From Pseudooceanicola batsensis HTCC2597 (GTDB taxonomy: Bacteria; Pseudomonadota; Alphaproteobacteria; Rhodobacterales; Rhodobacteraceae): DNA of 64,000 nt. Each line of letters begins with the position of its first letter. Position 1 is the stretch's first letter. Of the stretch, positions 37,664-45,514 are shown one piece after another. A program made the position numbers and the translations under genes. The notes beneath the pieces were generated by a model, which saw only the letters and a list, made by a program, of their open reading frames with translations, did not search any database and was not told where the DNA came from. The stretch is taken from assembly GCF_000152725.1 (NCBI RefSeq), contig NZ_CH724131.1, positions 461,846 through 525,845 of the forward strand. Reading direction: 5' to 3'.

Positions 37664-37870
37664 TTAGGCCGCGTCGTCGTCCAGGTCGATCTCGTCGGTC
37701 ATGGCGATGACTTCGCGGTCGGCATACTGCCCGCACGAGGGGCAGACGTGATGCGGACGCTTGAGTTCGCCGCAGGACGGGCATTCGTTCGGGTTGGCAG
37801 CCACGAGTGCGTCATGGGCACGGCGGTTGTTGCGCCGGGACTTCGAGACTTTGTTCTGTTGGACAGCCAT
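37664..37870 (-). CDS. rpmF: 50S ribosomal protein L32
   Basis: A 68-residue L32, starting [20 protein letters not shown]. Two CxxC pairs ([20 protein letters not shown]) form the zinc ribbon, so this is the zinc-bound (C+) version. The acidic C-terminus ([10 protein letters not shown]) is typical of alphaproteobacteria. Upstream, across 188 bases in which I see no gene or clear box, lies the DUF177 gene that often accompanies rpmF. Confidence 0.97.
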   Translation of the reverse strand: MAVQQNKVSKSRRNNRRAHDALVAANPNECPSCGELKRPHHVCPSCGQYADREVIAMTDEIDLDDDAA

Positions 37871-38058
37871 GTCGCAACCTCTGCAGTCAGGGGCCCTGGG
37901 TTCCACGCGCAGTCCCGCGCCGGTCCGGGTCAGGGCCGAGTTTCGTCGATGCGAGGCTCATAATCCGTCACGCGCCACGCATTCAAGTTCAAATCGGATG
38001 AGCGCGCGAAAATACTCCTCGGCAGCGGAATCGCAAGCGATTCTTTGTCCCCGCGCCC

Positions 38059-38640
38059 TCAGTCCCCCTCGCGGTCGGGTCCTGCCAGCTTGTCGCGCAG
38101 GCCGGCGAGCCCCGCAAAGGGTTTCACGTCCTCGTCGCGCAGCGGGCGCTTGCCTTCTTCGGCAAAGACCGCCTCGCCCATTTCGGCCCCCTCGGCCCGG
38201 GGGTAGAGGGGCAGGGACAGGGCCAGCGCCTCGGTCATGACCTCGGTGAGGTCGATCACCGCCGGCAGCGGCTCGAGCGTCTCGTCCTCGGGCATCGGGC
38301 TGCCCTCGCCGTCGCCATCCTCGCCCGCGCCGGGGGCGTGCTGGAAATCGGGGGTATAGCGGCGCGTCACCTCTTCCTCGATCCGGGTGGTGACGGGCGC
38401 GAGGGTCACGACACAGGGCTGCACCACCGTGGCGCCGAGCTGGGCGACCAACTCCCATTCGCGCGAGCCGCGCGGGCGCAGCGCCCCTTGGAATCGCAGC
38501 TTGCGCAGGCCGAGAAGGTCGAGGTCGTCCCTCAGACGGTCCAGCGCCGCCTCGTCGGGGCGCAGATCGAAACCGGTCGCCGCCCGACTGTTCAGGTCGG
38601 CGATGCGAAGGCGGTCCTTGCCGTGGCGGGCGTCTCCCAT
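38059..38640 (-). CDS. DUF177 (YceD-like) protein
   Basis: A 193-residue acidic protein with the DUF177 pattern: DEAALDRLRDDLDLLGLRKL, then RFQGALRPRGSREWELVAQL and the conserved Cys in ATVVQPCVVTLAPVTTRIEE. The C-terminal half is acidic and ends in the conserved KPFAGLAGLRDKL. YceD proteins affect 23S rRNA maturation and sit beside rpmF, as here. The ATG at 38640 is chosen because the family begins there. It is divergent from bamE across 107 bases. Confidence 0.9.
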   Translation of the reverse strand: MGDARHGKDRLRIADLNSRAATGFDLRPDEAALDRLRDDLDLLGLRKLRFQGALRPRGSREWELVAQLGATVVQPCVVTLAPVTTRIEEEVTRRYTPDFQHAPGAGEDGDGEGSPMPEDETLEPLPAVIDLTEVMTEALALSLPLYPRAEGAEMGEAVFAEEGKRPLRDEDVKPFAGLAGLRDKLAGPDREGD

Positions 38641-38747
38641 GGTGGCGATCCTTCCTTGAACACGGATAAGAACTTGATGTAATCGGGATAAAAGCCGGAT
38701 CCACCCCTGGCAAGGGGGCGTTCCGCTGTGAACTCGAGGGGGCAGGC

Positions 38748-39227
38748 ATGGCTGACAACACCGGGGATAGGGCGCGCCGGGCGCTGCGTCTGGCACGCAT
38801 GGGGCTTGCCGGTCTGGCGATGCTGTCCCTCGCCGCCTGCGTCGAACGGATGCGCGCGCATGGCTATGTGCCCGAGGAAGAGGACCTCCAGCAGATCACC
38901 GTCGGCGTGGACACGCGCGACACGGTGGCCGAGGTGCTGGGCGCGCCATCGACGTCGGGCGTGACCGATGACAGCGGCTATTTCTACGTGCGCAGCACCT
39001 TCCGCCACCTGGGTCCGACCCAGCCGAAGGTGGTCGAGCGCGAGATCGTCGCGGTGACCTTCGACGACACGGGCACCGTGCGCAACATCGAGCGGTACGG
39101 CCTCGAAGACGGCCGCGCGGTCGTCCTGTCGCGCCGCGTCACCACGAACGACAGCGGCGGCAGCGGCATCCTGGCGCAGCTTCTGCGCAACATCGGCAAC
39201 TTTTCCGCCGGCAGTTTCCTGAACTGA
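38748..39227 (+). CDS. bamE: outer-membrane assembly lipoprotein, BamE/SmpA family
   Basis: A 159-residue lipoprotein. The signal ends GLAMLSLAACVERMR, with a lipobox at LAAC. The SmpA/OmlA domain follows: ITVGVDTRDTVAEVLGAPST, then YFYVRSTFRHLGPTQPKVVE, EREIVAVTFDDTGTVRNIER and YGLEDGRAVVLSRRVT. BamE stabilises the BAM beta-barrel assembly complex in the outer membrane. The C-terminal tail (SGGSGILAQLLRNIG) is longer than in E. coli, as is usual in alphaproteobacteria. Confidence 0.92.
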   Translation: MADNTGDRARRALRLARMGLAGLAMLSLAACVERMRAHGYVPEEEDLQQITVGVDTRDTVAEVLGAPSTSGVTDDSGYFYVRSTFRHLGPTQPKVVEREIVAVTFDDTGTVRNIERYGLEDGRAVVLSRRVTTNDSGGSGILAQLLRNIGNFSAGSFLN

Positions 39228-39337
39228 GATCGCGCTCCGGCCGGGACGGGGCGCCTGTCATCAAATCGATACATCTTGCGGGCATTGCGCGGGGGACCTA
39301 GTTTCCCCTGGCGATGATGCGCTGTGGAGGTGCCGAG

Positions 39338-40075
39338 ATGCTGTCGCTCAGAAAAGGACGCTACCGCGCGCGTTTTGCCGGAACGCAGGCGGAAGTCCTC
39401 GCGGCGCAGCGGCTCCGCACCCTGGCCTTCCGCGGCACCGCCGAGAGCGATCTCGACGCCGATCCCTTCGACGATCTCTGCGACCACGTGCTTGTCGAGG
39501 ACCAGCGCAGCGGCGCCCTCGTCTGCTGTTTCCGGATCCTGCCCCTCACCGGCGGGCGCGAGATCGCGCGCAGCTATTCGGCGCAATACTACGAACTGTC
39601 CGCGCTCGAGGCCTTCGAGGGCCGGATGGTCGAGATGGGCCGCTTCTGCATCGATCCGGCGGTGAAGGATCCCGACATCCTGCGCGTCGCCTGGGGCGCG
39701 ATGACCGCCTATGTGGACGACCAGAACGTCGAGATGCTCTTCGGCTGTTCCTCGTTCCACGGCACGGATGCGGAGGAATACCTCGACGCCTTCGCCATGC
39801 TGAAGGAGCGCCACATCGCCCCGAAACGCTGGCTGCCCAAGGTCAAGGCGCCCAAGGTCTTCCGCTTTGCGCAGAAGCTGCGCCGCAAGCCCGACGCCCG
39901 GCTGGCCATGCTGCGCATGCCGCCGCTGCTGCGGACCTATCTCCTCATGGGGGGATGGGTCAGCGACCACGCGGTCGTCGACAGCCACATGAACACGCTG
40001 CATGTCTTCACCGGCCTCGAAATCAGCGCCATCCCGCCCGCCCGCAAACGCCTGCTGCGCGCCACGGCCACCTGA
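39338..40075 (+). CDS. olsB: L-ornithine N-alpha-acyltransferase
   Basis: OlsB transfers a 3-hydroxyacyl group from ACP to ornithine, the first step to ornithine lipids. The 245-residue GNAT-like protein (from MLSLRKGRYRAR) shows QAEVLAAQRLRTLAFRG, DPFDDLCDHVLVED, the conserved EMGRFCIDPAVKDPDILRV and LFGCSSFHGTD. An ATG 8 codons earlier is possible. OlsA is not adjacent. A compound hairpin element follows before the next gene. Confidence 0.82.
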   Translation: MLSLRKGRYRARFAGTQAEVLAAQRLRTLAFRGTAESDLDADPFDDLCDHVLVEDQRSGALVCCFRILPLTGGREIARSYSAQYYELSALEAFEGRMVEMGRFCIDPAVKDPDILRVAWGAMTAYVDDQNVEMLFGCSSFHGTDAEEYLDAFAMLKERHIAPKRWLPKVKAPKVFRFAQKLRRKPDARLAMLRMPPLLRTYLLMGGWVSDHAVVDSHMNTLHVFTGLEISAIPPARKRLLRATAT

Positions 40076-40110
40076 CCGAAAGGCGCGCCTGCGGCGCACG
40101 CGATTCAGGC

Positions 40111-40244
40111 GACCATTCCGGGGGAATGGTCGCGGTGCCTCCGGCGGGGATACTTTCCGGACCAAAGAAGCAGGGCCGCGGCGCCCCCTTCTTTGGTCGG
40201 GAAAATATCCCGGGGGAGGCCGCAGGCCCGGGGGCAGCGCCCCC
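40111..40244. repeat. compound palindromic element (three hairpins)
   Basis: Three hairpins in a row fill the gap between olsB and the ABC-F gene. The first is GACCATTCC-GGG-GGAATGGTC at 40111-40131, with a perfect 9-base stem. The second is GACCAAAGAAG (40160-40170) pairing with CTTCTTTGGTC (40188-40198), an 11-base stem. The third is GGGGGC-AGC-GCCCCC at 40230-40244. Between them lies GGGATATTTTCC-like sequence in both orientations. From memory, similar mosaics recur in roseobacter genomes. It may act as a bidirectional transcript end. Confidence 0.7.
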
Positions 40245-40296
40245 GTCCGCACCCGACGCCCTTGACGGTGCCGGGGTGGCGGCGTAGCGGGGGCGC

Positions 40297-42135
40297 ATGG
40301 CCCGCGCACCCCTTCTGCAGCTCTCCGATATCTCGCTCACCTTCGGCGGCGATCCGGTCTTCCACGACCTGTCGCTGGTCGTTCAGCCCGGCGACAGGCT
40401 GGCCCTCGTCGGGCGCAACGGGTCTGGCAAATCGACGCTGATGAAGGTCATGGCGGGCCTGGTCGAGCCCGACCGGGGCGAGCGGATCGTCACCCCGGGC
40501 ACCACCGTCGGCTACATGGAGCAGGAACCGGACATGTCCGGCTTTGCCACGCTCGGCGACTTTGCCGCGGCTGCGCTGGAGCCGGCGGAGCAGTACAGGG
40601 TCGAGATGGCCAGCGAGGGGCTCAAGCTGGATCCCGCCCGTCCCGTGGAGACCGCCTCGGGCGGCGAGAGGCGCCGCGCCGCGCTGGCCCGGCTGATGGC
40701 CGAGGCGCCCGAGCTGATGCTGCTGGACGAGCCGACGAACCATCTGGACATCGAGGCGATCGCCTGGCTGGAGGCCACGCTCGCCCAGACCGGCCGGGCC
40801 TTCGTGCTGATCTCGCACGACCGGGCCTTTCTGCGGACACTCACCCGCGGCACGCTCTGGATCGACCGGGGCGAGGTGCGCCGCCAGGAGGAGGGGTTCG
40901 CCGGGTTTGAGGCCTGGCGCGACAGGATCTGGGAGGAGGAGGATACCGCCCGACACAAGCTGGACCGCAAGATAAAGGCCGAGGCGAAATGGGCGGTCGA
41001 GGGCATTTCGGCCCGGCGCAAGCGCAATCAGGGCCGGGTCCGCGCATTGCAGGACCTGCGGCAGGAACGGGCCGCCCAGATCCGCCGGCAGGGCACCGCG
41101 GCGATGGATCTCGCCTCCGGGCCGAAGTCGGGCCGCAAGGTGATCGAGGCCGAGGGGCTCTCCAAGCGGTATGGCGACCGCCAGATCGTCCGCGGCCTTG
41201 ACCTGCGGGTCATGCGCGGGGACAGGGTCGCATTCGTCGGACCGAACGGCGTGGGCAAGACCACCCTGATCGGGTTGCTGACCGGCGAGATCGCCCCGGA
41301 CGAGGGACGGGTCGCGCTCGGCTCGAACCTGGTGCCGGCGATCTTCGATCAGAGCCGCGCGGCGCTCGATCCCGATCTCAGCCTCTGGGAGAACCTGACC
41401 GGCGACAGGGACATGCGGGTGTCGGGACAGGCCGACCAGGTGCTGGTGCGGGGCCAGCCGAAACATGTGGTGGGCTATCTCAAGGAATTCCTCTTCGACG
41501 AACGCCAGGCCCGCGCGCCGGTGCGGTCGCTGTCGGGCGGTGAGAAGGCGCGCCTTCTGCTGGCCAAGCTGATGGCGCGGGAAAGCAACCTGCTGGTGTT
41601 GGACGAGCCGACCAACGACCTCGACGTCGAGACGCTGGACCTGTTGCAGGAACTGCTGGACGACTACGACGGCACGGTCCTGCTGGTCAGCCACGACCGC
41701 GATTTCATCGACCGTGTCGCCACCACCACCGTCGCGATGGAGGGGCAGGGGCGCGCGACGGTCTATGCCGGCGGCTGGTCCGATTACCGGGCACAGCGTG
41801 GCGGGGAGGCGCCACGCACGGGGCCGGCCAAGCGGAAACCGGCCTCGAAACCCGCCCCCCGGCCCGGGGCCGCGCCGAGCCAGCCGGTCGATGCGCTGAC
41901 CTTCACCGAGCGTCACCGGCTGGAGGAACTGCCCGGGGTGATCGACCGGCTGGCGGCCGAAATCGCCAGGCTGGAGGAGTTTCTCGCCCAGCCCGACCTC
42001 TACACGCGCGAGCCGGTCAAGTTCGCCAAGGGGTCCGAGGCGCTGGCCGAACGGCAGCAGGCCCTGGCCGAGGCCGAGGAGGAGTGGATGACGCTCGAGG
42101 AGAAGGCCGAGGGGGCTCAGTCCCCGGGGGAGTAG
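40297..42135 (+). CDS. ABC-F family ATPase, Uup-like
   Basis: A 612-residue cytosolic protein with two ABC domains and no membrane part. Walker A sites are GRNGSGKST (about 38-46) and GPNGVGKTT (about 314-322). The signatures are SGGERRRAAL and LSGGEKARLL, and the Walker B sites are LMLLDEPTNHLDIEAIAWLE and LLVLDEPTNDLDVETLDLLQ. The inter-domain linker is Arg-rich (SARRKRNQGRVRALQDL) and a C-terminal coiled coil ends it (RLEELPGVIDRLAAEIARLE). ABC-F proteins act on ribosomes; the Uup type also limits transposon excision in E. coli. The tail overlaps the convergent gene by 19 bases. Confidence 0.9.
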   Translation: MARAPLLQLSDISLTFGGDPVFHDLSLVVQPGDRLALVGRNGSGKSTLMKVMAGLVEPDRGERIVTPGTTVGYMEQEPDMSGFATLGDFAAAALEPAEQYRVEMASEGLKLDPARPVETASGGERRRAALARLMAEAPELMLLDEPTNHLDIEAIAWLEATLAQTGRAFVLISHDRAFLRTLTRGTLWIDRGEVRRQEEGFAGFEAWRDRIWEEEDTARHKLDRKIKAEAKWAVEGISARRKRNQGRVRALQDLRQERAAQIRRQGTAAMDLASGPKSGRKVIEAEGLSKRYGDRQIVRGLDLRVMRGDRVAFVGPNGVGKTTLIGLLTGEIAPDEGRVALGSNLVPAIFDQSRAALDPDLSLWENLTGDRDMRVSGQADQVLVRGQPKHVVGYLKEFLFDERQARAPVRSLSGGEKARLLLAKLMARESNLLVLDEPTNDLDVETLDLLQELLDDYDGTVLLVSHDRDFIDRVATTTVAMEGQGRATVYAGGWSDYRAQRGGEAPRTGPAKRKPASKPAPRPGAAPSQPVDALTFTERHRLEELPGVIDRLAAEIARLEEFLAQPDLYTREPVKFAKGSEALAERQQALAEAEEEWMTLEEKAEGAQSPGE

Positions 42136-43217
42136 CGCCGCGCCGCATGGCCGATCACGAAGACCGTCAGGATGATCCGGTAGAGGTGGTGCAGGGTCAC
42201 GAAGGCCGGGTTGGCGTTGAGCGACAGTGCGACCAGGGCCATCTCGGTCACCCCGCCCGGCGCGAAGGAGATCAGCAGGACGTCGAAATGTTCTCCGGTC
42301 AGCGGGCGGAGCACCAGCGCCATCGCCGTGCCGATCAGCATCATGGCGGCGACGCTGAGAATGCCCAGCCCCGCGCCGTTGATCATCATGCGCGGACGGA
42401 TGCCGACGAAGCGGGTGCCGAGGGTCGTGCCGATCACGATCTGCGACACCGACAGCATCCAGTTCGGCAGGTCGAGCACCGCGAACCCGCTGAGCGTGAC
42501 CACCGCGCCCAGCAGCAGCGGCCCGAGCAGCTGCGCCGCCGGAAGGTGCAGCCGGTGGCCGAGCACCAGACCCAGAACCAGCACCAGCGCCGCGACCGGC
42601 AGGTGTTCCAGCCCGGTATCCGCGGGCGCGAGGCCCAGGCCCGCGGCCGAGCCGACCGGGTGGCCGATATAGAGCGACATGCCGACCGGCAGCAGGGTGA
42701 CCACGAAGATGATCCGCAGGAATTGCGCCAGCATCAGCTGTCGCATGTCGGCGCCGGCCTGTTCGCCGTACATGATCGACTCGTAGAGCCCGCCGGGCGA
42801 TGCCGAGAACAGGGCGGTCGCGTGATCGTAGCGGCCGATCCGCCGGAAGATCAGATAGTTGACCCAGAAGGTCAGCGGCACGAAGAGCGTCAGCGCCGCG
42901 AAGGAGAACGCCGCCTTCGGCAGGTTCTGCAGCACCTCGATCGTGATCCGCGTTCCGATGGCCATGCCGATCACGCCGATGAAGATGGCGCGGAATTCGT
43001 CGTTGAACTTGAAGTCCGGCGGAAGCAGCGCCCGGTCGGGCGAGGCCGCCAGCAGCGCTGAGCCCTGCGCCACGATCGCGACGAGCAGCAGGCTTCCGAG
43101 GATGAAGGGCAGGGGCATGCCGAGCGCCTGTGCGGCAAGCCCGCCGAGGGCGCCGATGGCGATCAGACCGAGATGGATGGCAATCAGGCGCGGTTGGATC
43201 TTCAGCTTGGGGAACAC
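42117..43217 (-). CDS. AbrB-family (ammonia monooxygenase-like) membrane protein
   Basis: A 366-residue polytopic membrane protein of about ten helices in two similar halves, as in the Gneg_AbrB_dup family. Marks are PFILGSLLLVAIVAQGSALL, FIGVIGMAIGTRITIEVL, FSASPGGLYESIMYGEQAGA and the matching LISFAPGGVTEMALVALSLN in the second half. The paired SxSPGG/FAPGGxTEM motifs define the family. Despite the common name it is not a DNA-binding AbrB regulator. Transport is likely but the substrate is unknown. It converges with the ABC-F gene. Confidence 0.88.
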   Translation of the reverse strand: MFPKLKIQPRLIAIHLGLIAIGALGGLAAQALGMPLPFILGSLLLVAIVAQGSALLAASPDRALLPPDFKFNDEFRAIFIGVIGMAIGTRITIEVLQNLPKAAFSFAALTLFVPLTFWVNYLIFRRIGRYDHATALFSASPGGLYESIMYGEQAGADMRQLMLAQFLRIIFVVTLLPVGMSLYIGHPVGSAAGLGLAPADTGLEHLPVAALVLVLGLVLGHRLHLPAAQLLGPLLLGAVVTLSGFAVLDLPNWMLSVSQIVIGTTLGTRFVGIRPRMMINGAGLGILSVAAMMLIGTAMALVLRPLTGEHFDVLLISFAPGGVTEMALVALSLNANPAFVTLHHLYRIILTVFVIGHAARRYSPGD

Positions 43218-43246
43218 GCGCCGTCACGTCCGGGGAAAGGGTGGAT

Positions 43247-43320
43247 TGGAGCGGGTGAAGGGAATCGAACCCTCGTCTTAAGCTTGGGAAGCTCCTGCTC
43301 TACCATTGAGCTACACCCGC
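43247..43320 (-). tRNA. tRNA-Gly (anticodon CCC)
   Basis: A 74-base cloverleaf with encoded CCA on the minus strand. The acceptor stem is GCGGGTG/CACCCGC, the D stem GCTC/GAGC, the anticodon loop TTCCCAA (anticodon CCC), and the T stem GAGGG/CCCTT with loop TTCGATT. The anticodon stem GGAGC/GCTTA has one G-U pair and a G-A apposition at its base. It reads glycine codon GGG and is a single tRNA gene. Confidence 0.96.
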
Positions 43321-43378
43321 GAAGTGCAGCAGTGCTTAGGCCATGGCCGGTGGCCGGTCAAGGCCGGTTTGACCCGCC

Positions 43379-45418
43379 TCAGCGCCGCCGGCGGCGCCGG
43401 CCGCCCCCGGCATCGCCACCCCCGGTGTTGAACGAGACATCCGGCAGGGTCACGACCTGCGTGAGCTCGGGGAAGGCGTCGGTGGCGTGGGGGATGGCGT
43501 TGGCGGCCACGAAATGCTCCTGAAAGCGGGGGGCGATGGCGGTTTCGATCTTGGTGATCCGCCGCACGCCCTCTTCGATCTGGCGCCGGGCTGCCACGGA
43601 ACAGAGCGCCATCCGGGCGCCGGTGCCGGCGGCATTGCCGGCCGAGGTCACCTTGTCGAGCGGCGCATCCGGGATCATGCCCAGCACCATGGCGTGCTTG
43701 GCCGAGATATGCGCGCCGAAGGCGCCGGCCAGGACGACCCGGTCCACCCGGTCCACCCCGCGCTCGTCCATCAGGAGCCGCGCCCCCGCATAGAGCGCCG
43801 ACTTGGCCAGCTGGATCGCCCGGATGTCGCCCTGGGTGACGCTGATGCGCGGACCGCCCTCGGCGGTGGCATCGTGGATCAGATAGCTGTGCGTGCGGCC
43901 CTCGGCCTCGCAGCGCGGGGTGCCGGTCTGCGCGGCCGATCCGATCAGTCCCGACGGGTCGAGAAGGCCGGCCATCCGCATCTCGGCCACGGCCTCGATG
44001 ATGCCCGAGCCGCAGATGCCGGTGACGCCGGTCTGTCCGGCGGCGGCCGCGAAGCCCTCTTCGTCGGACCAGAGATCGGTGCCGATGATCTTGAAGCGCG
44101 GGGTCTTCGTCTCCGGGTCGATCTCGACCCGTTCGATGGCACCCGGCGCCGCGCGCTGCCCCGAGGAGATCTGCGCCCCCTCGAAGGCCGGACCCGTGGG
44201 CGAGGAACAGGCGAGAACCCGGGTCCTGTCGCCCAGCAGGATCTCGGCATTGGTGCCGACGTCGATCACCAGCATCAGCTCGTCCGACATCTCGGGCGCG
44301 GTGGCAAGCGACACGGCGGCCGCATCCGCCCCCACGTGCCCGGCGATGCAGGGCAGCACATAGGCCCGGGCGCGGGGGTTGATGGCCGTCAGCCCGAGCT
44401 CGGCGGCGGCGAGCGACAGCGAGGTGCTGACCGCCAGGGCAAAGGGCGCCTGGCCCAGCTCGGTCGGGTCGATCCCGAGCAGGAGGTGGTGCATCACCGG
44501 ATTGCAGACGATGGTCGCCTCGACGATGAGCGCAGGATCCACGCCCGCCTCCTCGGCCAGGGCGGTCGCCAGGTCCGACAGGGCCGCCCGGACCGCCGCC
44601 GTCAATTCCTTTTCGCCGCCCGGATTCATCATCACGTAGGACACCCGCGACATCAGATCCTCGCCGAAGCGGATCTGCGGGTTCATCAGCCCCGATGCCG
44701 CCCGGACCTCGCCGGTGTCCAGATCGGTCAGATGCGCCGCGATCGTGGTCGATCCGACGTCGATGGCGAGACCGAAGAGCCCGCTTTCGTGCAGGCCGGG
44801 CCAGACGTCCAGCACCAGGGGCGCTGCGCCCGTGTGATCGCTGTAGACCGCGACAGTCACCTGCCAGTCGCCCTTGCGCAGGGCGGTCTGGAGCTTGGCC
44901 AGCAGGGTGGGGCCCGCGGTGATCCCCGTCACCTGCCACTGGTCGGCGAGCGCCGCGGCCAGGCGTTCGAAATCGCCCGAGGGCTCGTGCATGTCCGGCT
45001 CGGCCACCTCGACGAAGAAAAGCCGCGTCGCCGGGTCCATGACCATGGGCCGGGCGTCCGCGCTCTTGCGGATCACCTGCCGGTGCACCTGGCTTTCCGG
45101 CGGCACGTCGAGCAAGACGTCGTCCCGGATGCAGGCCTGGCAACCCAGCCGGCGCCCTTCCTTCAGGCCGCGCTTGTCGTCGTAGCGCTGTTCGACCTTG
45201 TTCCAGTCGGACAGCGCATCGGCCCGGACGGTGACGCCGTGCTTGGCGAATTCCCCGAACGAGGGCGTCACCTGGCACTTGGAACAGATGCCGCGCCCGC
45301 CGCAGACCGAATCGAGATCGACCCCCAGCTGCCGTGCCGCGGCCAGGACGGTGGTGCCGGGCGCGACCCGGCCCCGTTTGCCCGAGGGCGTGAAGATCAC
45401 AAGCGGCTGGTCGGACAT
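43379..45418 (-). CDS. ASKHA/ferredoxin-domain protein, RACo-like corrinoid activator
   Basis: A 679-residue protein. Residues 1-100 form a 2Fe-2S ferredoxin domain with CGGRGICSKCQV (Cys39, 45, 48) and GCQACI (Cys93). The remainder is a DUF4445 ASKHA ATPase fold: GLFGLAIDVGSTTIAAHLTD, MNPQIRFGEDLMSRVSY, ELMLVIDVGTNAEILLGD, SPTGPAFEGAQISSGQRAAP and VVLAGAFGAHISAKHAM. Relatives re-reduce cob(II)alamin in corrinoid methyltransferases. No corrinoid protein or methyltransferase of that system is adjacent, although a betaine methyltransferase (Bmt) lies 9 kb away. The C-terminus is Gly/Arg-rich. The ATG at 45418 begins the ferredoxin domain. Confidence 0.9.
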   Translation of the reverse strand: MSDQPLVIFTPSGKRGRVAPGTTVLAAARQLGVDLDSVCGGRGICSKCQVTPSFGEFAKHGVTVRADALSDWNKVEQRYDDKRGLKEGRRLGCQACIRDDVLLDVPPESQVHRQVIRKSADARPMVMDPATRLFFVEVAEPDMHEPSGDFERLAAALADQWQVTGITAGPTLLAKLQTALRKGDWQVTVAVYSDHTGAAPLVLDVWPGLHESGLFGLAIDVGSTTIAAHLTDLDTGEVRAASGLMNPQIRFGEDLMSRVSYVMMNPGGEKELTAAVRAALSDLATALAEEAGVDPALIVEATIVCNPVMHHLLLGIDPTELGQAPFALAVSTSLSLAAAELGLTAINPRARAYVLPCIAGHVGADAAAVSLATAPEMSDELMLVIDVGTNAEILLGDRTRVLACSSPTGPAFEGAQISSGQRAAPGAIERVEIDPETKTPRFKIIGTDLWSDEEGFAAAAGQTGVTGICGSGIIEAVAEMRMAGLLDPSGLIGSAAQTGTPRCEAEGRTHSYLIHDATAEGGPRISVTQGDIRAIQLAKSALYAGARLLMDERGVDRVDRVVLAGAFGAHISAKHAMVLGMIPDAPLDKVTSAGNAAGTGARMALCSVAARRQIEEGVRRITKIETAIAPRFQEHFVAANAIPHATDAFPELTQVVTLPDVSFNTGGGDAGGGRRRRRR

Positions 45419-45514
45419 GGAATCTCCGGTGTGTTCTGGATCGATCCTAGGCCCCGGCCCCGGCAGGGCGATGCACGCGGCGCGACCGGTCGCGGCCGGC
45501 AAGCGGCATCGCGC

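Noticed and set aside
42117..43217. AbrB-type DNA-binding regulator
   Set aside because: The protein is a polytopic membrane protein with duplicated APGG motifs. The regulator name is inherited from database naming and there is no DNA-binding domain.
40105..43227. Very long open frame (over 1000 codons) on the minus strand across the ABC-F gene
   Set aside because: It has low-complexity Arg/Gly/His-rich composition and is antisense to a protein with all ABC-F motifs. High GC makes such antisense frames common here.
43247..43320. Damaged tRNA because of a G-A apposition in the anticodon stem of tRNA-Gly
   Set aside because: All other stems and invariant positions are intact, and I recall similar pairs in other alphaproteobacterial tRNA-Gly(CCC), so it is treated as functional.
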